Assembly (NCBI GenBank): GCA_964472525.1
Contig: CAYYLL010000002.1
Location: forward strand, 1-64,000
Origin: SZUA-37 sp964472525
GTDB taxonomy: Bacteria > Pseudomonadota > Gammaproteobacteria > UBA6429 > Thiohalophilaceae
Direction of reading: 5' to 3'
DNA: 64,000 bases
Part shown: positions 34,959-44,545 of the stretch, in pieces
How positions within the stretch are numbered: position 1 is the stretch's first letter
How the letters are laid out: every line of letters begins with the position of its first letter
Position numbers and translations under genes: made by a program
Notes under the pieces: generated by a model
The model's input: the letters and a program-made list of their open reading frames with translations, nothing else
Databases searched by the model: none
Told to the model about the DNA's origin: nothing

Positions 34959-36068
34959 ATGGCCCCAAATAAAATTAAAAGTAAGTGCAGTGGGAGTGTT
35001 TTAGCGCAAGACCGCACCCTAAAAAGAAGCTGGCAACGAATAGATTTTCAGTTTAATTTGCCCCCCGAGCTTATTGCGCAGCAACCGACCGATGAACGTC
35101 AGGCGAGCCGATTATTGGTGGTTTCACCAGAAAAAAATACACTTGAAGACAAGTTGTTTGTCGATTTTATTGATTATCTCAACCCCGGTGATTTGCTTGT
35201 TATGAACGATACACGGGTGATCCCTGCGCGTTTACGGGGGGTTAAAGATACTGGTGGTAAGGTTGAGGTTTTGGTTGAACGTATTCTGGGCAACAAAAAG
35301 GTATTGGCGCATGTTCGCTCTAGTAAATCACCTAAGGCCGCTACAGAACTTATTTTAGAAGAATCGCTTTATGCCACTGTATTAGGGCGGGAAGATGATT
35401 TATTCTTGCTTAAATTTAAATTATCTGGCGATGAAACGGTTTTAAATGCGTTAGAACAATACGGCCATATTCCCTTACCACCTTATATAGAACGGCAAGA
35501 TAACTTAGATGATCGTGAACGATATCAAACTGTGTATGCCAATAAACCGGGTGCGGCCGCTGCGCCTACAGCAGGCTTACATTTTACTCAGGATATTTTA
35601 AATAAAATAATAGCGAAAGGGATTACCGTTGCAACCGTGACCTTGCACGTAGGGGCGGGTACTTTTCAGCCTGTACGGGTTGATAAATTGCAGGATCATA
35701 AAATGCATTCAGAATGGATTAGTCTGGATGATTCAGTTGTAAAACAAATTAACGAGACTAAAAAGAACGGTGGTCGAGTGGTGGCCGTGGGAACAACATC
35801 AGTACGCTGTCTTGAATCGGCTTTTGCCAAACAGGGTGAGTTAAAGGCTTACACTGGTGAAACAGATATTTTTATTACTCCCGGCGTTCAATTTCATGTT
35901 GTGGATGCTTTACTGACTAATTTTCATTTATCAGAATCAACCCTTATTATGCTAGTGAGTGCCTTTGCCGGTTATGATAATACCATGGCGGCTTATCAAC
36001 ATGCGATAGAACAGCAATATCGGTTCTTTAGTTATGGTGATGCGATGTTTATTGTTAATAAATTATAG
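34959..36068 (+). CDS. queA: tRNA ribosyltransferase-isomerase QueA
   Basis: A 369-residue enzyme that transfers ribose from S-adenosylmethionine to form epoxyqueuosine in tRNA. It has LPPELIAQQPTDERQASRLL, NDTRVIPARLRG, the PTAGLHFT block and TTSVRCLESA. The family usually begins at the sequence corresponding to RIDFQFNLP, but no ATG, GTG or TTG lies near it; the only start, ATG 34959, adds about 26 basic residues. QueA-tgt-yajC-secD-secF is a conserved cluster. Confidence 0.96.
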   Translation: MAPNKIKSKCSGSVLAQDRTLKRSWQRIDFQFNLPPELIAQQPTDERQASRLLVVSPEKNTLEDKLFVDFIDYLNPGDLLVMNDTRVIPARLRGVKDTGGKVEVLVERILGNKKVLAHVRSSKSPKAATELILEESLYATVLGREDDLFLLKFKLSGDETVLNALEQYGHIPLPPYIERQDNLDDRERYQTVYANKPGAAAAPTAGLHFTQDILNKIIAKGITVATVTLHVGAGTFQPVRVDKLQDHKMHSEWISLDDSVVKQINETKKNGGRVVAVGTTSVRCLESAFAKQGELKAYTGETDIFITPGVQFHVVDALLTNFHLSESTLIMLVSAFAGYDNTMAAYQHAIEQQYRFFSYGDAMFIVNKL

Positions 36069-36075
36069 ATTTTTT

Positions 36076-36154
36076 AACCACAATGAACACGACGAAAAAA
36101 GAATTAAAGTGGCTTATTGAGCGATAGCGTGGCAATCTTTTTCGTTGTGGTGAA
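36076..36154. repeat. Dispersed AACCACAACGAA inverted repeat, copy 2
   Basis: AACCACAATGAACACGACGA at the left and TTCGTTGTGGTGAA at the right form complementary ends around a variable centre, between queA and tgt. The left end shares AACCACAAYGAAYACRACGA with the copy at 26982. Confidence 0.6.
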
Positions 36155-36202
36155 TCTTTCTTTTAAGTTTATAATACCTTTTTATCCCAAGAGTCCCAAA
36201 CA

Positions 36203-37387
36203 GTGAAATTTAACTTACTTAATACCGACGGTGCTGCCCGCCGGGCACAATTACAATTTAAGCGTGGCAGCATAGAAACCCCTGTGTTTATGCCGGTGGG
36301 AACCTACGGCACGGTAAAGGCCATGACCCCCGATGAACTTAAATCCATCGGTGCAGAGATTATTTTAGGTAATACTTTTCATTTAATGCTGCGCCCCGGA
36401 ACAGAAGTGATTGAAGCACACGGTGATTTGCATGACTTTATGCATTGGGACCAACCTATTTTGACCGATTCAGGTGGTTTCCAAGTTTGGAGTTTAGGTG
36501 CAGGCAGTGAAAAACGTAATATTGATCCGAGTAAATCAAAGACAAAGCCTGCAAAAATAACCGAGCAAGGTGTTCATTTTCAGTCGCCGGTAGATGGTCG
36601 CAAAATTTTTATGGGGCCGGAAGAATCCATGCAAATTCAGCAATCGTTGGGTTCAGATATTGTGATGATTTTTGATGAATGCACACCGTACCCTGCTACT
36701 GAGTCTCAGGCAAAAGACTCGATGGAACTTTCCTTACGTTGGGCTGAGCGCAGTAAAATTGAGTTTGAACGTTTAATGGGGCTTAAAAGTCCTGCTCGCA
36801 ACGAGGCTTTATTTGGCATTGTGCAAGGGGGGATGTACCCCAATTTGCGCCAGCAATCGATTGAAGGACTTAAAAAAATAGGTTTTGATGGCTATGCCAT
36901 TGGTGGTTTGTCGGTGGGTGAGCCAAAAGATGAGATGATGGCAACCCTCGATCACTTAACCCCGCATATGCCTGAAGATGCGCCGCGCTATTTAATGGGT
37001 GTGGGTACGCCTGAAGATTTAGTTGAATCTGTGCGCCGTGGTGTGGATATGTTTGACTGTGTTATGCCAACACGCAATGCCCGCAATGGCTACTTGTTTA
37101 CCAGCAAGGGGATGGTGCGGATCCGTAATGGACAATACCAAATGGATACCAATCCATTAGACTCTGAATGTGGTTGTTATACTTGCCAAAATTACAGCCG
37201 TTCCTATTTGCGGCATTTAGATAAAACCGGCGAAATTCTGGGTGCGCGTCTTAATACCATTCACAACCTCTATTATTACGTGCATTTAATGGCCGATTTG
37301 CGTTCGGCGCTCGAAATGGATACATTTTTTGATTTTTTGTCAGAATTTTATTCAAAAAGGGAAAAAAGTGTGCCGGTTATGGCATAA
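36203..37387 (+). CDS. tgt: tRNA-guanine transglycosylase
   Basis: A 394-residue enzyme that swaps guanine-34 for preQ1 in tRNAs with GUN anticodons. It has MPVGTYGTVKAMTPDEL, the DSGGFQVWSLG block with catalytic Asp, the second Asp in MFDCVMPTRNARNG and the zinc site CGCYTCQNYSRSYLRH. The start is GTG at 36203. It belongs with queA, queD and folE2 to the queuosine pathway. Confidence 0.97.
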   Translation: MKFNLLNTDGAARRAQLQFKRGSIETPVFMPVGTYGTVKAMTPDELKSIGAEIILGNTFHLMLRPGTEVIEAHGDLHDFMHWDQPILTDSGGFQVWSLGAGSEKRNIDPSKSKTKPAKITEQGVHFQSPVDGRKIFMGPEESMQIQQSLGSDIVMIFDECTPYPATESQAKDSMELSLRWAERSKIEFERLMGLKSPARNEALFGIVQGGMYPNLRQQSIEGLKKIGFDGYAIGGLSVGEPKDEMMATLDHLTPHMPEDAPRYLMGVGTPEDLVESVRRGVDMFDCVMPTRNARNGYLFTSKGMVRIRNGQYQMDTNPLDSECGCYTCQNYSRSYLRHLDKTGEILGARLNTIHNLYYYVHLMADLRSALEMDTFFDFLSEFYSKREKSVPVMA

Positions 37388-37473
37388 TACAGCGCATCAT
37401 TTTCGTACTTTGGTCTAGTTAGTGATAATGACTAGATCCAAGGAGCATAATTATCCATTATTAAGGGGAAACC

Positions 37474-37815
37474 ATGAGTTTTTTCATTTCAGATGCAATC
37501 GCCGCAGGCACCGAAGCCGCTACCCAACAGCCGGGTACGGAACAATTTATTTTATTAATTGGTATGGTGGTGTTGTTTTATTTTATCCTGATCCGCCCAC
37601 AACAAAAACGAGCCAAAGAACATAAAAAAATGGTGGCCCAAATTGGTAAAGGCGATGAAGTGGTTACCAATGGTGGTGTTTTAGGTAAAGTGACGCAAGT
37701 GGGTGAACAATACGTGTCACTTGAAATTGCCGATAACGTTGAAATAAAAATTCAAATACAATCTGTTGGAACGGTTTTGCCTAAAGGCTCTATCAAAGCT
37801 GCCAAAAAGGATTAA
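37474..37815 (+). CDS. yajC: Preprotein translocase subunit YajC
   Basis: A 113-residue protein with one membrane segment (about 26-46, FILLIGMVVLFYFILIRPQQ) followed by the signature RPQQKRAKEHKKMV and a small soluble domain. It joins SecDF in the holotranslocon. AAGGGG precedes the ATG. The unusual N-terminal 25 residues are Ala-rich and short, as in other gamma-proteobacterial YajC. Confidence 0.95.
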   Translation: MSFFISDAIAAGTEAATQQPGTEQFILLIGMVVLFYFILIRPQQKRAKEHKKMVAQIGKGDEVVTNGGVLGKVTQVGEQYVSLEIADNVEIKIQIQSVGTVLPKGSIKAAKKD

Positions 37816-37931
37816 GCTGGAAAGGCTTAACTGAAAAGATTAACCGCTAAAATTAACTGGCAAAATAATAAATCAATGTATAAACCCTATTCATCATTGA
37901 ATGTGGTTTATATTTTTAAGTAGGCTCTCTC

Positions 37932-39791
37932 ATGTTAAATAAATATGCACTTTGGAAAAACGTCCTTCTTTTATTGACGGTTTTAATCGGTGCTTTGTAT
38001 GCGCTACCGAATATTTATGGTAGTAATCCGGCCATTCAAATTACTGCAACACGTACGACGACCGTCGATAAAAAATTGTTGGAGCGAGTTAAAACGGAAT
38101 TAAACAGTTCGGGCACAACATTTTCGAATATAAAAATTAATAATGATATTTTGGTTATTCGTTTCAAGAGCGTAGAAAATCAGTTAAAAGCCAATGATAT
38201 GTTGAGAGAGTCGTTAGGCGATACTTATTCTGTTGCACAAAATATTATCACGGCATCACCTGAATGGTTACTGGATCTTGGAGCAAGACCCATGTATTTA
38301 GGGCTGGATTTGCGTGGTGGTTTACACTTCTTAATGGAAGTGGATATGGACACCGTAGTAAAGCAGGCTTACGAAACATTTACTAGTGATACTCGACGTG
38401 CATTGAGACAGGCAAAAATTCGTTATTTAACCGTTAAACAACTTAAAAATAGTATTGAAATCAAGTTTCGAGATAATGCGACACGAGATAAAGCTGAAGC
38501 CGTTATTCGTAAACAGTTAGATGACTTAAGCATTGAAACAAATGATAGAGAAGGTGCTTTTTACCTTTCATTAAAAATGACCAAAGCGTCATTGGCTGAG
38601 CGTAAAAAGTCAGCATTAAAAAAGAATATTACAACCTTGCGTAAGCGTGTGAATGAATACGGTGTTTCTGAGCCGGTTATTCAGCAACAAGGTGACGACC
38701 GTATCGTGTTACAACTGCCCGGCGTGCAATGCAGCTCTTGTGTTAAGAAAACGCTTAGCGCGGTTGCTTCACTCGAATTTAGACTGGTTGACTGGAAGAA
38801 CAGTGTTGAAGATGCCATGAAAGGACGAGTGCCGATTGGTTCACGTTTATATTATGATCGACATGGACAACCTTATTTATTGAAAAAACGTGTGATCATG
38901 AATGGCCAACATATCTCGAGCGCAGCATCGGGTATGGATTCGCAATCAGGCACAGCCGCCGTCTTTATTAATACGAATGGTGTTGGTGCTAAGCGATTGT
39001 CAAATGCTACACGCAAAAATATTGGTAAACCGATGGCGGTTGTTTTTATTGAACAAAAACCAGTTGTACACAAAGTGGATGGCAAAAAAGATATTGTTAC
39101 GTATAAGAAAACAGAAGACGTAATCAATGTTGCGACCATTCAGGATGTACTCAGTCGACGTTTTCAAATTACTGGTTTAGATAGCCCGAAAGAGGCACAG
39201 GAATTAGCTTTGCTTATTCGTGCAGGTGCATTAGTTGCCCCCATTCGTATTATTGAGGAACGCACCATTGGGCCAAGCTTAGGGCAGGACAATATTAACA
39301 AAGGAACACTTTCCGTTATTGTTGGTATGGCTCTGGTGATTATTCTTATGGCTGTTTGGTATAAAGGCTTTGGTCTGGTTGCCGATGCTGCTTTATCCAT
39401 TAACCTGATCTTTATTATAGCGATTCTATCATTACTACAGGCAACCCTGACGTTGCCGGGTATTGCGGGTATTGTTTTAACTGTTGGTATGGCGGTGGAT
39501 GCGAATGTATTGATTTTTGAACGTATCAGAGAAGAAATTCGAGCAGGCAACACGCCACAAGCAAGTATTCATGCCGGTTATGAAAAAGCGATGTCAACCA
39601 TTGCCGATGCTAATATCACCACACTTATTGCCGCGATTATTTTATTTATTTTTGGTACGGGTGCAATTAAAGGTTTTGCGATTACCTTATCGATAGGAAT
39701 TTTAACCTCCATGTTTACCGCCGTTATGGGCACGCGCGCAATTATTAATTTATTTGTTAGCGGTAAAACAATTAAAACACTCTCGATATAG
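37932..39791 (+). CDS. secD: Protein translocase subunit SecD
   Basis: A 619-residue inner-membrane protein that uses the proton gradient to pull exported proteins across. It has an N-terminal membrane segment (about 8-28), LGLDLRGGLHFLMEVD, a large periplasmic domain and five C-terminal membrane helices with GMAVDANVLIFERIREE. Length matches E. coli SecD. It precedes secF by 36 bp. Confidence 0.97.
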   Translation: MLNKYALWKNVLLLLTVLIGALYALPNIYGSNPAIQITATRTTTVDKKLLERVKTELNSSGTTFSNIKINNDILVIRFKSVENQLKANDMLRESLGDTYSVAQNIITASPEWLLDLGARPMYLGLDLRGGLHFLMEVDMDTVVKQAYETFTSDTRRALRQAKIRYLTVKQLKNSIEIKFRDNATRDKAEAVIRKQLDDLSIETNDREGAFYLSLKMTKASLAERKKSALKKNITTLRKRVNEYGVSEPVIQQQGDDRIVLQLPGVQCSSCVKKTLSAVASLEFRLVDWKNSVEDAMKGRVPIGSRLYYDRHGQPYLLKKRVIMNGQHISSAASGMDSQSGTAAVFINTNGVGAKRLSNATRKNIGKPMAVVFIEQKPVVHKVDGKKDIVTYKKTEDVINVATIQDVLSRRFQITGLDSPKEAQELALLIRAGALVAPIRIIEERTIGPSLGQDNINKGTLSVIVGMALVIILMAVWYKGFGLVADAALSINLIFIIAILSLLQATLTLPGIAGIVLTVGMAVDANVLIFERIREEIRAGNTPQASIHAGYEKAMSTIADANITTLIAAIILFIFGTGAIKGFAITLSIGILTSMFTAVMGTRAIINLFVSGKTIKTLSI

Positions 39792-39827
39792 TTGACGTTA
39801 AAGACAATTTTTTAAGGTTTATTTAAA

Positions 39828-40787
39828 ATGCAAATATTCAAAACACTCAGTACTTTTGACTTTATGGCTAAACGCAAGTTAGCTATGGCGTTATCAATAT
39901 CGTTAATCATTATTTCATTGTTTTCGTTATTTGATAAAGGTTTAAACTTTGGTCTGGATTTTACAGGTGGAGCCTTAATCGAAGTTAATTATCCTGAGTC
40001 CGTTAATCTGGAAGGTGTCAGGGCAACATTGGCCAAGGCTGGTTACCCTGATGCCACTGTATTGCATTACGGTACTAGCCGTGATGTACAGATTCGAATT
40101 GCGGCACCTGAACAAAAGGCATCAGATAAAAACAAAACACATGCAAATGAAACGATGGGTGACAATATTTTACGCATATTAAAGAAAGTGGATAGTGGTG
40201 TAAAAATGCGTCGTCAGGAATTTGTTGGTCCGCAAGTAGGGGATGAATTGCGTGATGATGGTGGTCTGGCAATGATTTATGCTTTAGCCGCAATTTTAAT
40301 TTATGTAATGTTACGTTTCCAATGGCGTTTTGCTTTTGGTTCAGTTTTCGCTTTAATACATGACGTTATCATTACCCTTGGTATATTTTCTATTTTCCAA
40401 CTTAACTTTGATTTAACCGTACTTGCTGCTATTTTAGCGATTATTGGTTATTCACTTAACGATACTATCGTTGTATTTGATCGTGTTCGTGAAAATTTTC
40501 GTAAGTTACGCAAAGAAACTCCAATACAGGTGATTAATATTTCATTAAATCAAACGCTCTCTCGTACCATGATGACGTCGTTCACTACCTTGTTGGTTGT
40601 GGCTGCAATGTTTGCGTTAGGTGGGGAGATGATCCATGGTTTCTCAATTGCATTGTTAATTGGTATTGTTGTGGGTACTTACTCATCGATCTATGTTGCC
40701 AGCTCAGCCGTTATTGCTTTAAATGTTTCTCATGCAGATTTGATCCAGGTTGAAAAAGAAGGTGCTGATCAGGAAAGCTTTGAATAG
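39828..40787 (+). CDS. secF: Protein translocase subunit SecF
   Basis: A 319-residue partner of SecD with six membrane helices. Diagnostic segments are GLNFGLDFTGGALIEV near residue 44 and YSLNDTIVVFDRVREN near residue 210. It is the last gene of yajC-secD-secF and is followed by a terminator at 40810-40842. Confidence 0.97.
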   Translation: MQIFKTLSTFDFMAKRKLAMALSISLIIISLFSLFDKGLNFGLDFTGGALIEVNYPESVNLEGVRATLAKAGYPDATVLHYGTSRDVQIRIAAPEQKASDKNKTHANETMGDNILRILKKVDSGVKMRRQEFVGPQVGDELRDDGGLAMIYALAAILIYVMLRFQWRFAFGSVFALIHDVIITLGIFSIFQLNFDLTVLAAILAIIGYSLNDTIVVFDRVRENFRKLRKETPIQVINISLNQTLSRTMMTSFTTLLVVAAMFALGGEMIHGFSIALLIGIVVGTYSSIYVASSAVIALNVSHADLIQVEKEGADQESFE

Positions 40788-40809
40788 CGAAAGTAAATTA
40801 TTTTCAAAT

Positions 40810-40842
40810 AAAAAAGGCGCTTGAATCAAGTGCCTTTTTTAT
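40810..40842. terminator. Terminator after secF, likely bidirectional
   Basis: AAAAAAGGCGCTT-GAATC-AAGTGCCTTTTTT: a 7-bp stem with one G-U pair, with A-run and T-run on either side. It lies between convergent secF and the small membrane protein gene. Confidence 0.88.
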
Positions 40843-40862
40843 TATTAAACGTACGAGAATAA

Positions 40863-41210
40863 TCAGAGGTATTTGTTAATTTCATCCATTGGGTCATTGT
40901 TATTATTTGAAGAAACAATATTGCATAAGGTACTCGATTTACCATTGCATTTTGGGTTATCGATATCATCGTTGATGCCTCTAATAACGGTTTCTGCCCA
41001 GGCTGCGGCGATTACCCATAAAATAATACCTAAACCGAAGGTTCCCCAACTAAAGCCATCAAGTCCTGCCGGACCACCAAAAAATGCATAAATAACGCTG
41101 CCAATACTGGCTAGCCAAAATACGAAAATGGGCGCAACACAGCAACTTGCACAGCCATAACGACAAACTGCGACAGGTGGTGTGATAAAGGCCAAAACTT
41201 TGCGTTGCAT
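40863..41210 (-). CDS. Small cysteine-rich membrane protein, unknown
   Basis: A 115-residue protein I do not recognise. Residues about 1-25 contain a cysteine cluster CRYGCASCC, followed by two hydrophobic segments (about 28-50 and 56-80) and a polar, Asn-rich C-terminal tail with two more cysteines. AGGGGGA lies 4 nt before the ATG at 41210, which I prefer over an in-frame TTG at 41234. The membrane topology and Cys cluster might bind metal, which is only a suggestion. Confidence 0.65.
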   Translation of the reverse strand: MQRKVLAFITPPVAVCRYGCASCCVAPIFVFWLASIGSVIYAFFGGPAGLDGFSWGTFGLGIILWVIAAAWAETVIRGINDDIDNPKCNGKSSTLCNIVSSNNNNDPMDEINKYL

Positions 41211-41363
41211 ACTTCCCCCTAACAACTCTTTCAATTATAGACCTATTGTTATCATGCTTGATCGAGTAGGTCAATATTAGTGTTAAAGGGAGTGTGAATG
41301 GAGTTATAAATTTGTTGAATTTAGTGGGGCTGACAGGGTTATTTTGGGTAGATAAATCTAAAA

Positions 41364-41651
41364 TCAAGCACTTAGTAGAGAATTTGCTTTTTCTTCGCGC
41401 TCGAAAAGGAAACTAACGACATCTTTGCTGCGATGCAAGGGAGGGTTGCTAACCGAATAAATATTAGTGATTTGACGTGACTTTTTGCCTTTATCCATTT
41501 TTGTCTGCTCGATGGATAAAATCTGCACAGTATTATGTTTTGATTGATATTGCACATAGTTTACAGCTTCTTCGAGGCTGTCTAAAACATCGCGCATCGA
41601 CATTTCCAGTGCTTTTGAGCCACGTTTAACGGTTAACTTGTTTTTACGCAT
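41364..41651 (-). CDS. Small basic protein, hypothetical
   Basis: A 95-residue hydrophilic protein, rich in Lys and Ser, with no signal peptide, cysteine or motif I know. Its reading frame is the longest in this 620-bp interval, and composition looks like protein, but the ribosome site is weak (GGA). No conserved partner adjoins it. It may be a lineage-specific gene. Confidence 0.5.
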   Translation of the reverse strand: MRKNKLTVKRGSKALEMSMRDVLDSLEEAVNYVQYQSKHNTVQILSIEQTKMDKGKKSRQITNIYSVSNPPLHRSKDVVSFLFEREEKANSLLSA

Positions 41652-41858
41652 AATCCAGCTTCAATCATCCAATAGGGTTAGAACGTTACTATTTTGCTAA
41701 TTGCTTCAAGGCTATTAGCGTACGCAAGTGCGGATTCTGAAGGGTGGAAAGTAAAAATAATTTAGGTGATTTGAGGCTTAATGTTTGTCACAGCAATGGG
41801 TGGAGGAAGTAACCCCACAAAGTGAGTAAAACAGAATAGATACAACTACTTAGAATTA

Positions 41859-42659
41859 TTATAGATCTGGTGGAACGTGTTTTTTAATTTTTTGTAACAT
41901 TGATTTGAATATTCTTGGATTACCAGCAACGATATGCCCTTTGTCGAGAAAGTCCGGTTCACCGCGTAAACCCCCAACCATGCCACCGGCTTCTTCTATT
42001 AACAGTACACCGGCTGCTATGTCCCATATATTAAGGTTAAATTCCCAAAATCCATCAAAGCGACCAGCAGCAAGGTAGGCTAAATCGAGTGCTGCTGAGC
42101 CTGCGCGGCGAATACCGGCCGTACCGGGGATAAGCTCTTTCATCATATTGAAATAGCTATCCATATATTGATATTGGTCTGCGGTATAGGGAATACCAGT
42201 TCCCAATAATGCACCTTCAAGACCACGACGATCAGTGACCCGGATGCGTTTACCATTTAACTGGGCACCCTGTCCGCGAGCAGCGGTGTAAAGTTCCTGA
42301 CTGAGTGGGTCATAAACAACGCCTACTTCCAATCGGCCTTTAACCCGAAGCGCGATGGACACCGCAAAATGGGGAATGCCATAAAGAAAGTTCGTGGTGC
42401 CGTCGAGCGGATCGATAATCCATTGGTATTCATTGCCTACCTGCTTGCCACTTTCTTCGGCCAGAAAACTATGGTCAGGATAAGCCTTTTTAATCGTATT
42501 AATAATTTCCTCTTCAGCTTGGAGGTCAATTTCACTGACAAAGTCATTTTCTTTTTTTAACTTTATTTTTAAACGATCAATACGATCAACTGAACGAGCG
42601 ATAATATCACCGGCATTACGTGCGGCGCGGACGGCAATGTTTAGCATGGGGTGCTGCAT
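41859..42659 (-). CDS. suhB: Inositol-1-monophosphatase family protein SuhB
   Basis: A 266-residue Mg-dependent phosphatase; in E. coli SuhB also joins the rRNA antitermination complex. Both family signatures are present: DPLDGTTNFLYGIP near residue 83 with EESG upstream, and WDIAAGVLLIEEAGG near residue 213. Length and neighbours (divergent trmJ) match the gamma-proteobacterial locus. Confidence 0.96.
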   Translation of the reverse strand: MQHPMLNIAVRAARNAGDIIARSVDRIDRLKIKLKKENDFVSEIDLQAEEEIINTIKKAYPDHSFLAEESGKQVGNEYQWIIDPLDGTTNFLYGIPHFAVSIALRVKGRLEVGVVYDPLSQELYTAARGQGAQLNGKRIRVTDRRGLEGALLGTGIPYTADQYQYMDSYFNMMKELIPGTAGIRRAGSAALDLAYLAAGRFDGFWEFNLNIWDIAAGVLLIEEAGGMVGGLRGEPDFLDKGHIVAGNPRIFKSMLQKIKKHVPPDL

Positions 42660-42803
42660 AATAGACCTTACTTAAGTAACTTCAAGAATGATAAGAAGAG
42701 TATAGATGTACCAAGTTTGAATTATACCATTGTTTTTTTACTAAATACTATTTTATGGTTTGTAAGGTATAATGCTTCTTTTAACCTTTGTATATAGAAG
42801 TTT

Positions 42804-43595
42804 ATGGCCATTAAAATAGACAATGTGCGTATTGTGCTGATTGAAACCAGTCACCCCGGTAACATCGGGGCAACGGCGCGAGCGATGAAAAATATGACCT
42901 TGTCGGATTTAGCTTTAGTCTCGCCAAAGCGGTATACCGAATCAGACGGTGAGGGAAGAGGGCAAGGTAAAGCCTATGCGCGAGCATCGGGGGCAACCGA
43001 TGTACTTTATGGAGCCACAATATATAATAGCTTAGCCGATGCCATTGCAGATTGTGAACTGGTGGTTGGAGCCAGTGCGCGCTTGCGTGCGGTAACCTGG
43101 CCTGAATTAAATCCCCGTGAAATGGCCGAAAAGATTTTTGCAGTTGGAACGCAAGTAGATAGTCCACCACAGACTGTTTTTGCAAAAACAGCCATTGTAT
43201 TTGGCCGTGAAGATGCCGGCCTAAGCAATGATGAAATGGACTTATGCCAGTTTTTAGTCCATATTCCGGCAAATTCAGAATATACTTCGCTTAATATTGC
43301 CGCTGCAGTGCAAGTGCTTTGCTATGAACTGTATATGACGGCTTTGCTTTATCAGGGTGATATTGCAAAAGCACAAAATGAACATCCACTGGCAAGCTCG
43401 CAGGAAATTGAATATTTTTACGAGCATCTGGAACAAACGTTAGTGGATATCAAGTTTTTAAACCGAGGCAATCCAATGCAACTCATGCGACGGTTAAGGA
43501 AATTATTTAACCGCAGTGGTTTAGATAAAATAGAAGTAAATATTCTTCGTGGTATTTTAACGGCTGTCTCAAGAGGCCTGACTAAAAGTGAATAA
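42804..43595 (+). CDS. trmJ: tRNA/rRNA methyltransferase TrmJ
   Basis: A 263-residue SPOUT-class methyltransferase that 2'-O-methylates tRNA position 32. It shows the N-terminal VLIETSHPGNIGATARAMKN, and the knot motifs FGREDAGLSNDEM and IPANSEYTSLNIAAAVQV. A TATAAT at 42768-42773 may be its -10 box. CysE follows after 5 bp. The suhB/trmJ-cysE-iscR order is conserved. Confidence 0.95.
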   Translation: MAIKIDNVRIVLIETSHPGNIGATARAMKNMTLSDLALVSPKRYTESDGEGRGQGKAYARASGATDVLYGATIYNSLADAIADCELVVGASARLRAVTWPELNPREMAEKIFAVGTQVDSPPQTVFAKTAIVFGREDAGLSNDEMDLCQFLVHIPANSEYTSLNIAAAVQVLCYELYMTALLYQGDIAKAQNEHPLASSQEIEYFYEHLEQTLVDIKFLNRGNPMQLMRRLRKLFNRSGLDKIEVNILRGILTAVSRGLTKSE

Positions 43596-43600
43596 AGTGT

Positions 43601-44389
43601 ATGTTTAATTTAATCAAACAAGACATTCAATGTGTTTTTGAGCGTGATCCGGCAGCACGCAATATCTTTGAAGTGATTACCTCTTATTCGGGTGTTCATG
43701 CGATGCTGTTTCATCGTATTAATCATCAGCTCTGGCTTTGGGGCTTAAAATGGCCTGCACGTTTCTTTGCACATATTGCGCGTTGGTTAACCGGGGTTGA
43801 AATTCATCCGGCCGCCGAGATTGGTGAACGCTTTTTTATTGACCATGGTATGGGTGTAGTTATTGGTGAAACCGCCGTGATTGGTAACGACTGTACGTTA
43901 TATCATGGTGTTACTTTGGGCGGCACCTCGTGGAAAAAAGGCAAACGTCATCCAACTCTGGGCGATAACGTGGTGGTCGGTGCGGGTGCAAAAGTACTTG
44001 GGCCGATTGAACTGGGTGATGGCGTGCGCGTGGGTTCGAATGCGGTGGTGGTTAAAGATGTGGCTAAGAATCTAACCGTGGTCGGTATCCCGGGGCGGGT
44101 GATAGCGCAAGCGGCTGAAAAAACGGAAGATCACTCCAAGCGTAAAGAATTTGCTAAAAAAATTGGTTTTGATGCCTATGGGATGCATAACGACATGCCA
44201 GATCCAGTCGTTAATGCCATTGATGCGATGCTCGACCATATTCATGCGATGGACGAGCATATGCAGCAAATGTGTACGGCGATTAAAACCTTGGGAGCAG
44301 AAATTGATTACGCAAAATTGCCAGATTTAGGGCCGTGTGAGATAGAAAAAGCAGAAAAAACACAGGCTAAAGAGTCGAATAACGGATAA
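43601..44389 (+). CDS. cysE: Serine O-acetyltransferase
   Basis: A 262-residue acetyltransferase making O-acetylserine for cysteine synthesis. The helical N-terminus is followed by left-handed beta-helix hexapeptides with GIEIHPAAEIG-like, IDHGMGVVIGETA, and HPTLGDNVVVGAGAKVLG segments. The C-terminal tail is extended by about 70 polar residues after the usual GIPGRVI. It sits just upstream of the isc operon, which consumes cysteine. Confidence 0.95.
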   Translation: MFNLIKQDIQCVFERDPAARNIFEVITSYSGVHAMLFHRINHQLWLWGLKWPARFFAHIARWLTGVEIHPAAEIGERFFIDHGMGVVIGETAVIGNDCTLYHGVTLGGTSWKKGKRHPTLGDNVVVGAGAKVLGPIELGDGVRVGSNAVVVKDVAKNLTVVGIPGRVIAQAAEKTEDHSKRKEFAKKIGFDAYGMHNDMPDPVVNAIDAMLDHIHAMDEHMQQMCTAIKTLGAEIDYAKLPDLGPCEIEKAEKTQAKESNNG

Positions 44390-44452
44390 ATCTTGTTGGA
44401 AGTAGTGAGATATCAGGCTGGAATCGTTGTCAAGTGGAATAAGGTAGATAAA

Positions 44453-44484
44453 ATACTTGACTAACTTACTAGGTCTTGTACACT
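44453..44484 (+). promoter_or_regulatory. iscR promoter with IscR type 1 site-like sequence
   Basis: TTGACT (44457-44462) and TACACT (44479-44484) are 16 bp apart. They are overlapped by ATACTTGACTAACTTACTAG, which resembles the type 1 IscR site found at the E. coli iscR promoter. Autorepression by [2Fe-2S]-IscR is therefore likely. The match was made by eye. Confidence 0.6.
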
Positions 44485-44545
44485 TCGTATATCAGAAAGT
44501 ACTAATAATACATCAATGTCTGGTGTAGGACAAGGTAGGTATTCC

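Noticed and set aside
34649..35017. A 122-codon minus-strand frame across the tRNA-Leu region
   Set aside because: It is antisense to the tRNA-to-queA junction, runs through the tRNA gene itself and overlaps the IS end and queA start.
41364..41557. Second minus-strand frame of 61 codons overlapping the 95-residue gene
   Set aside because: It is a shifted frame inside the longer one, with no start signal.
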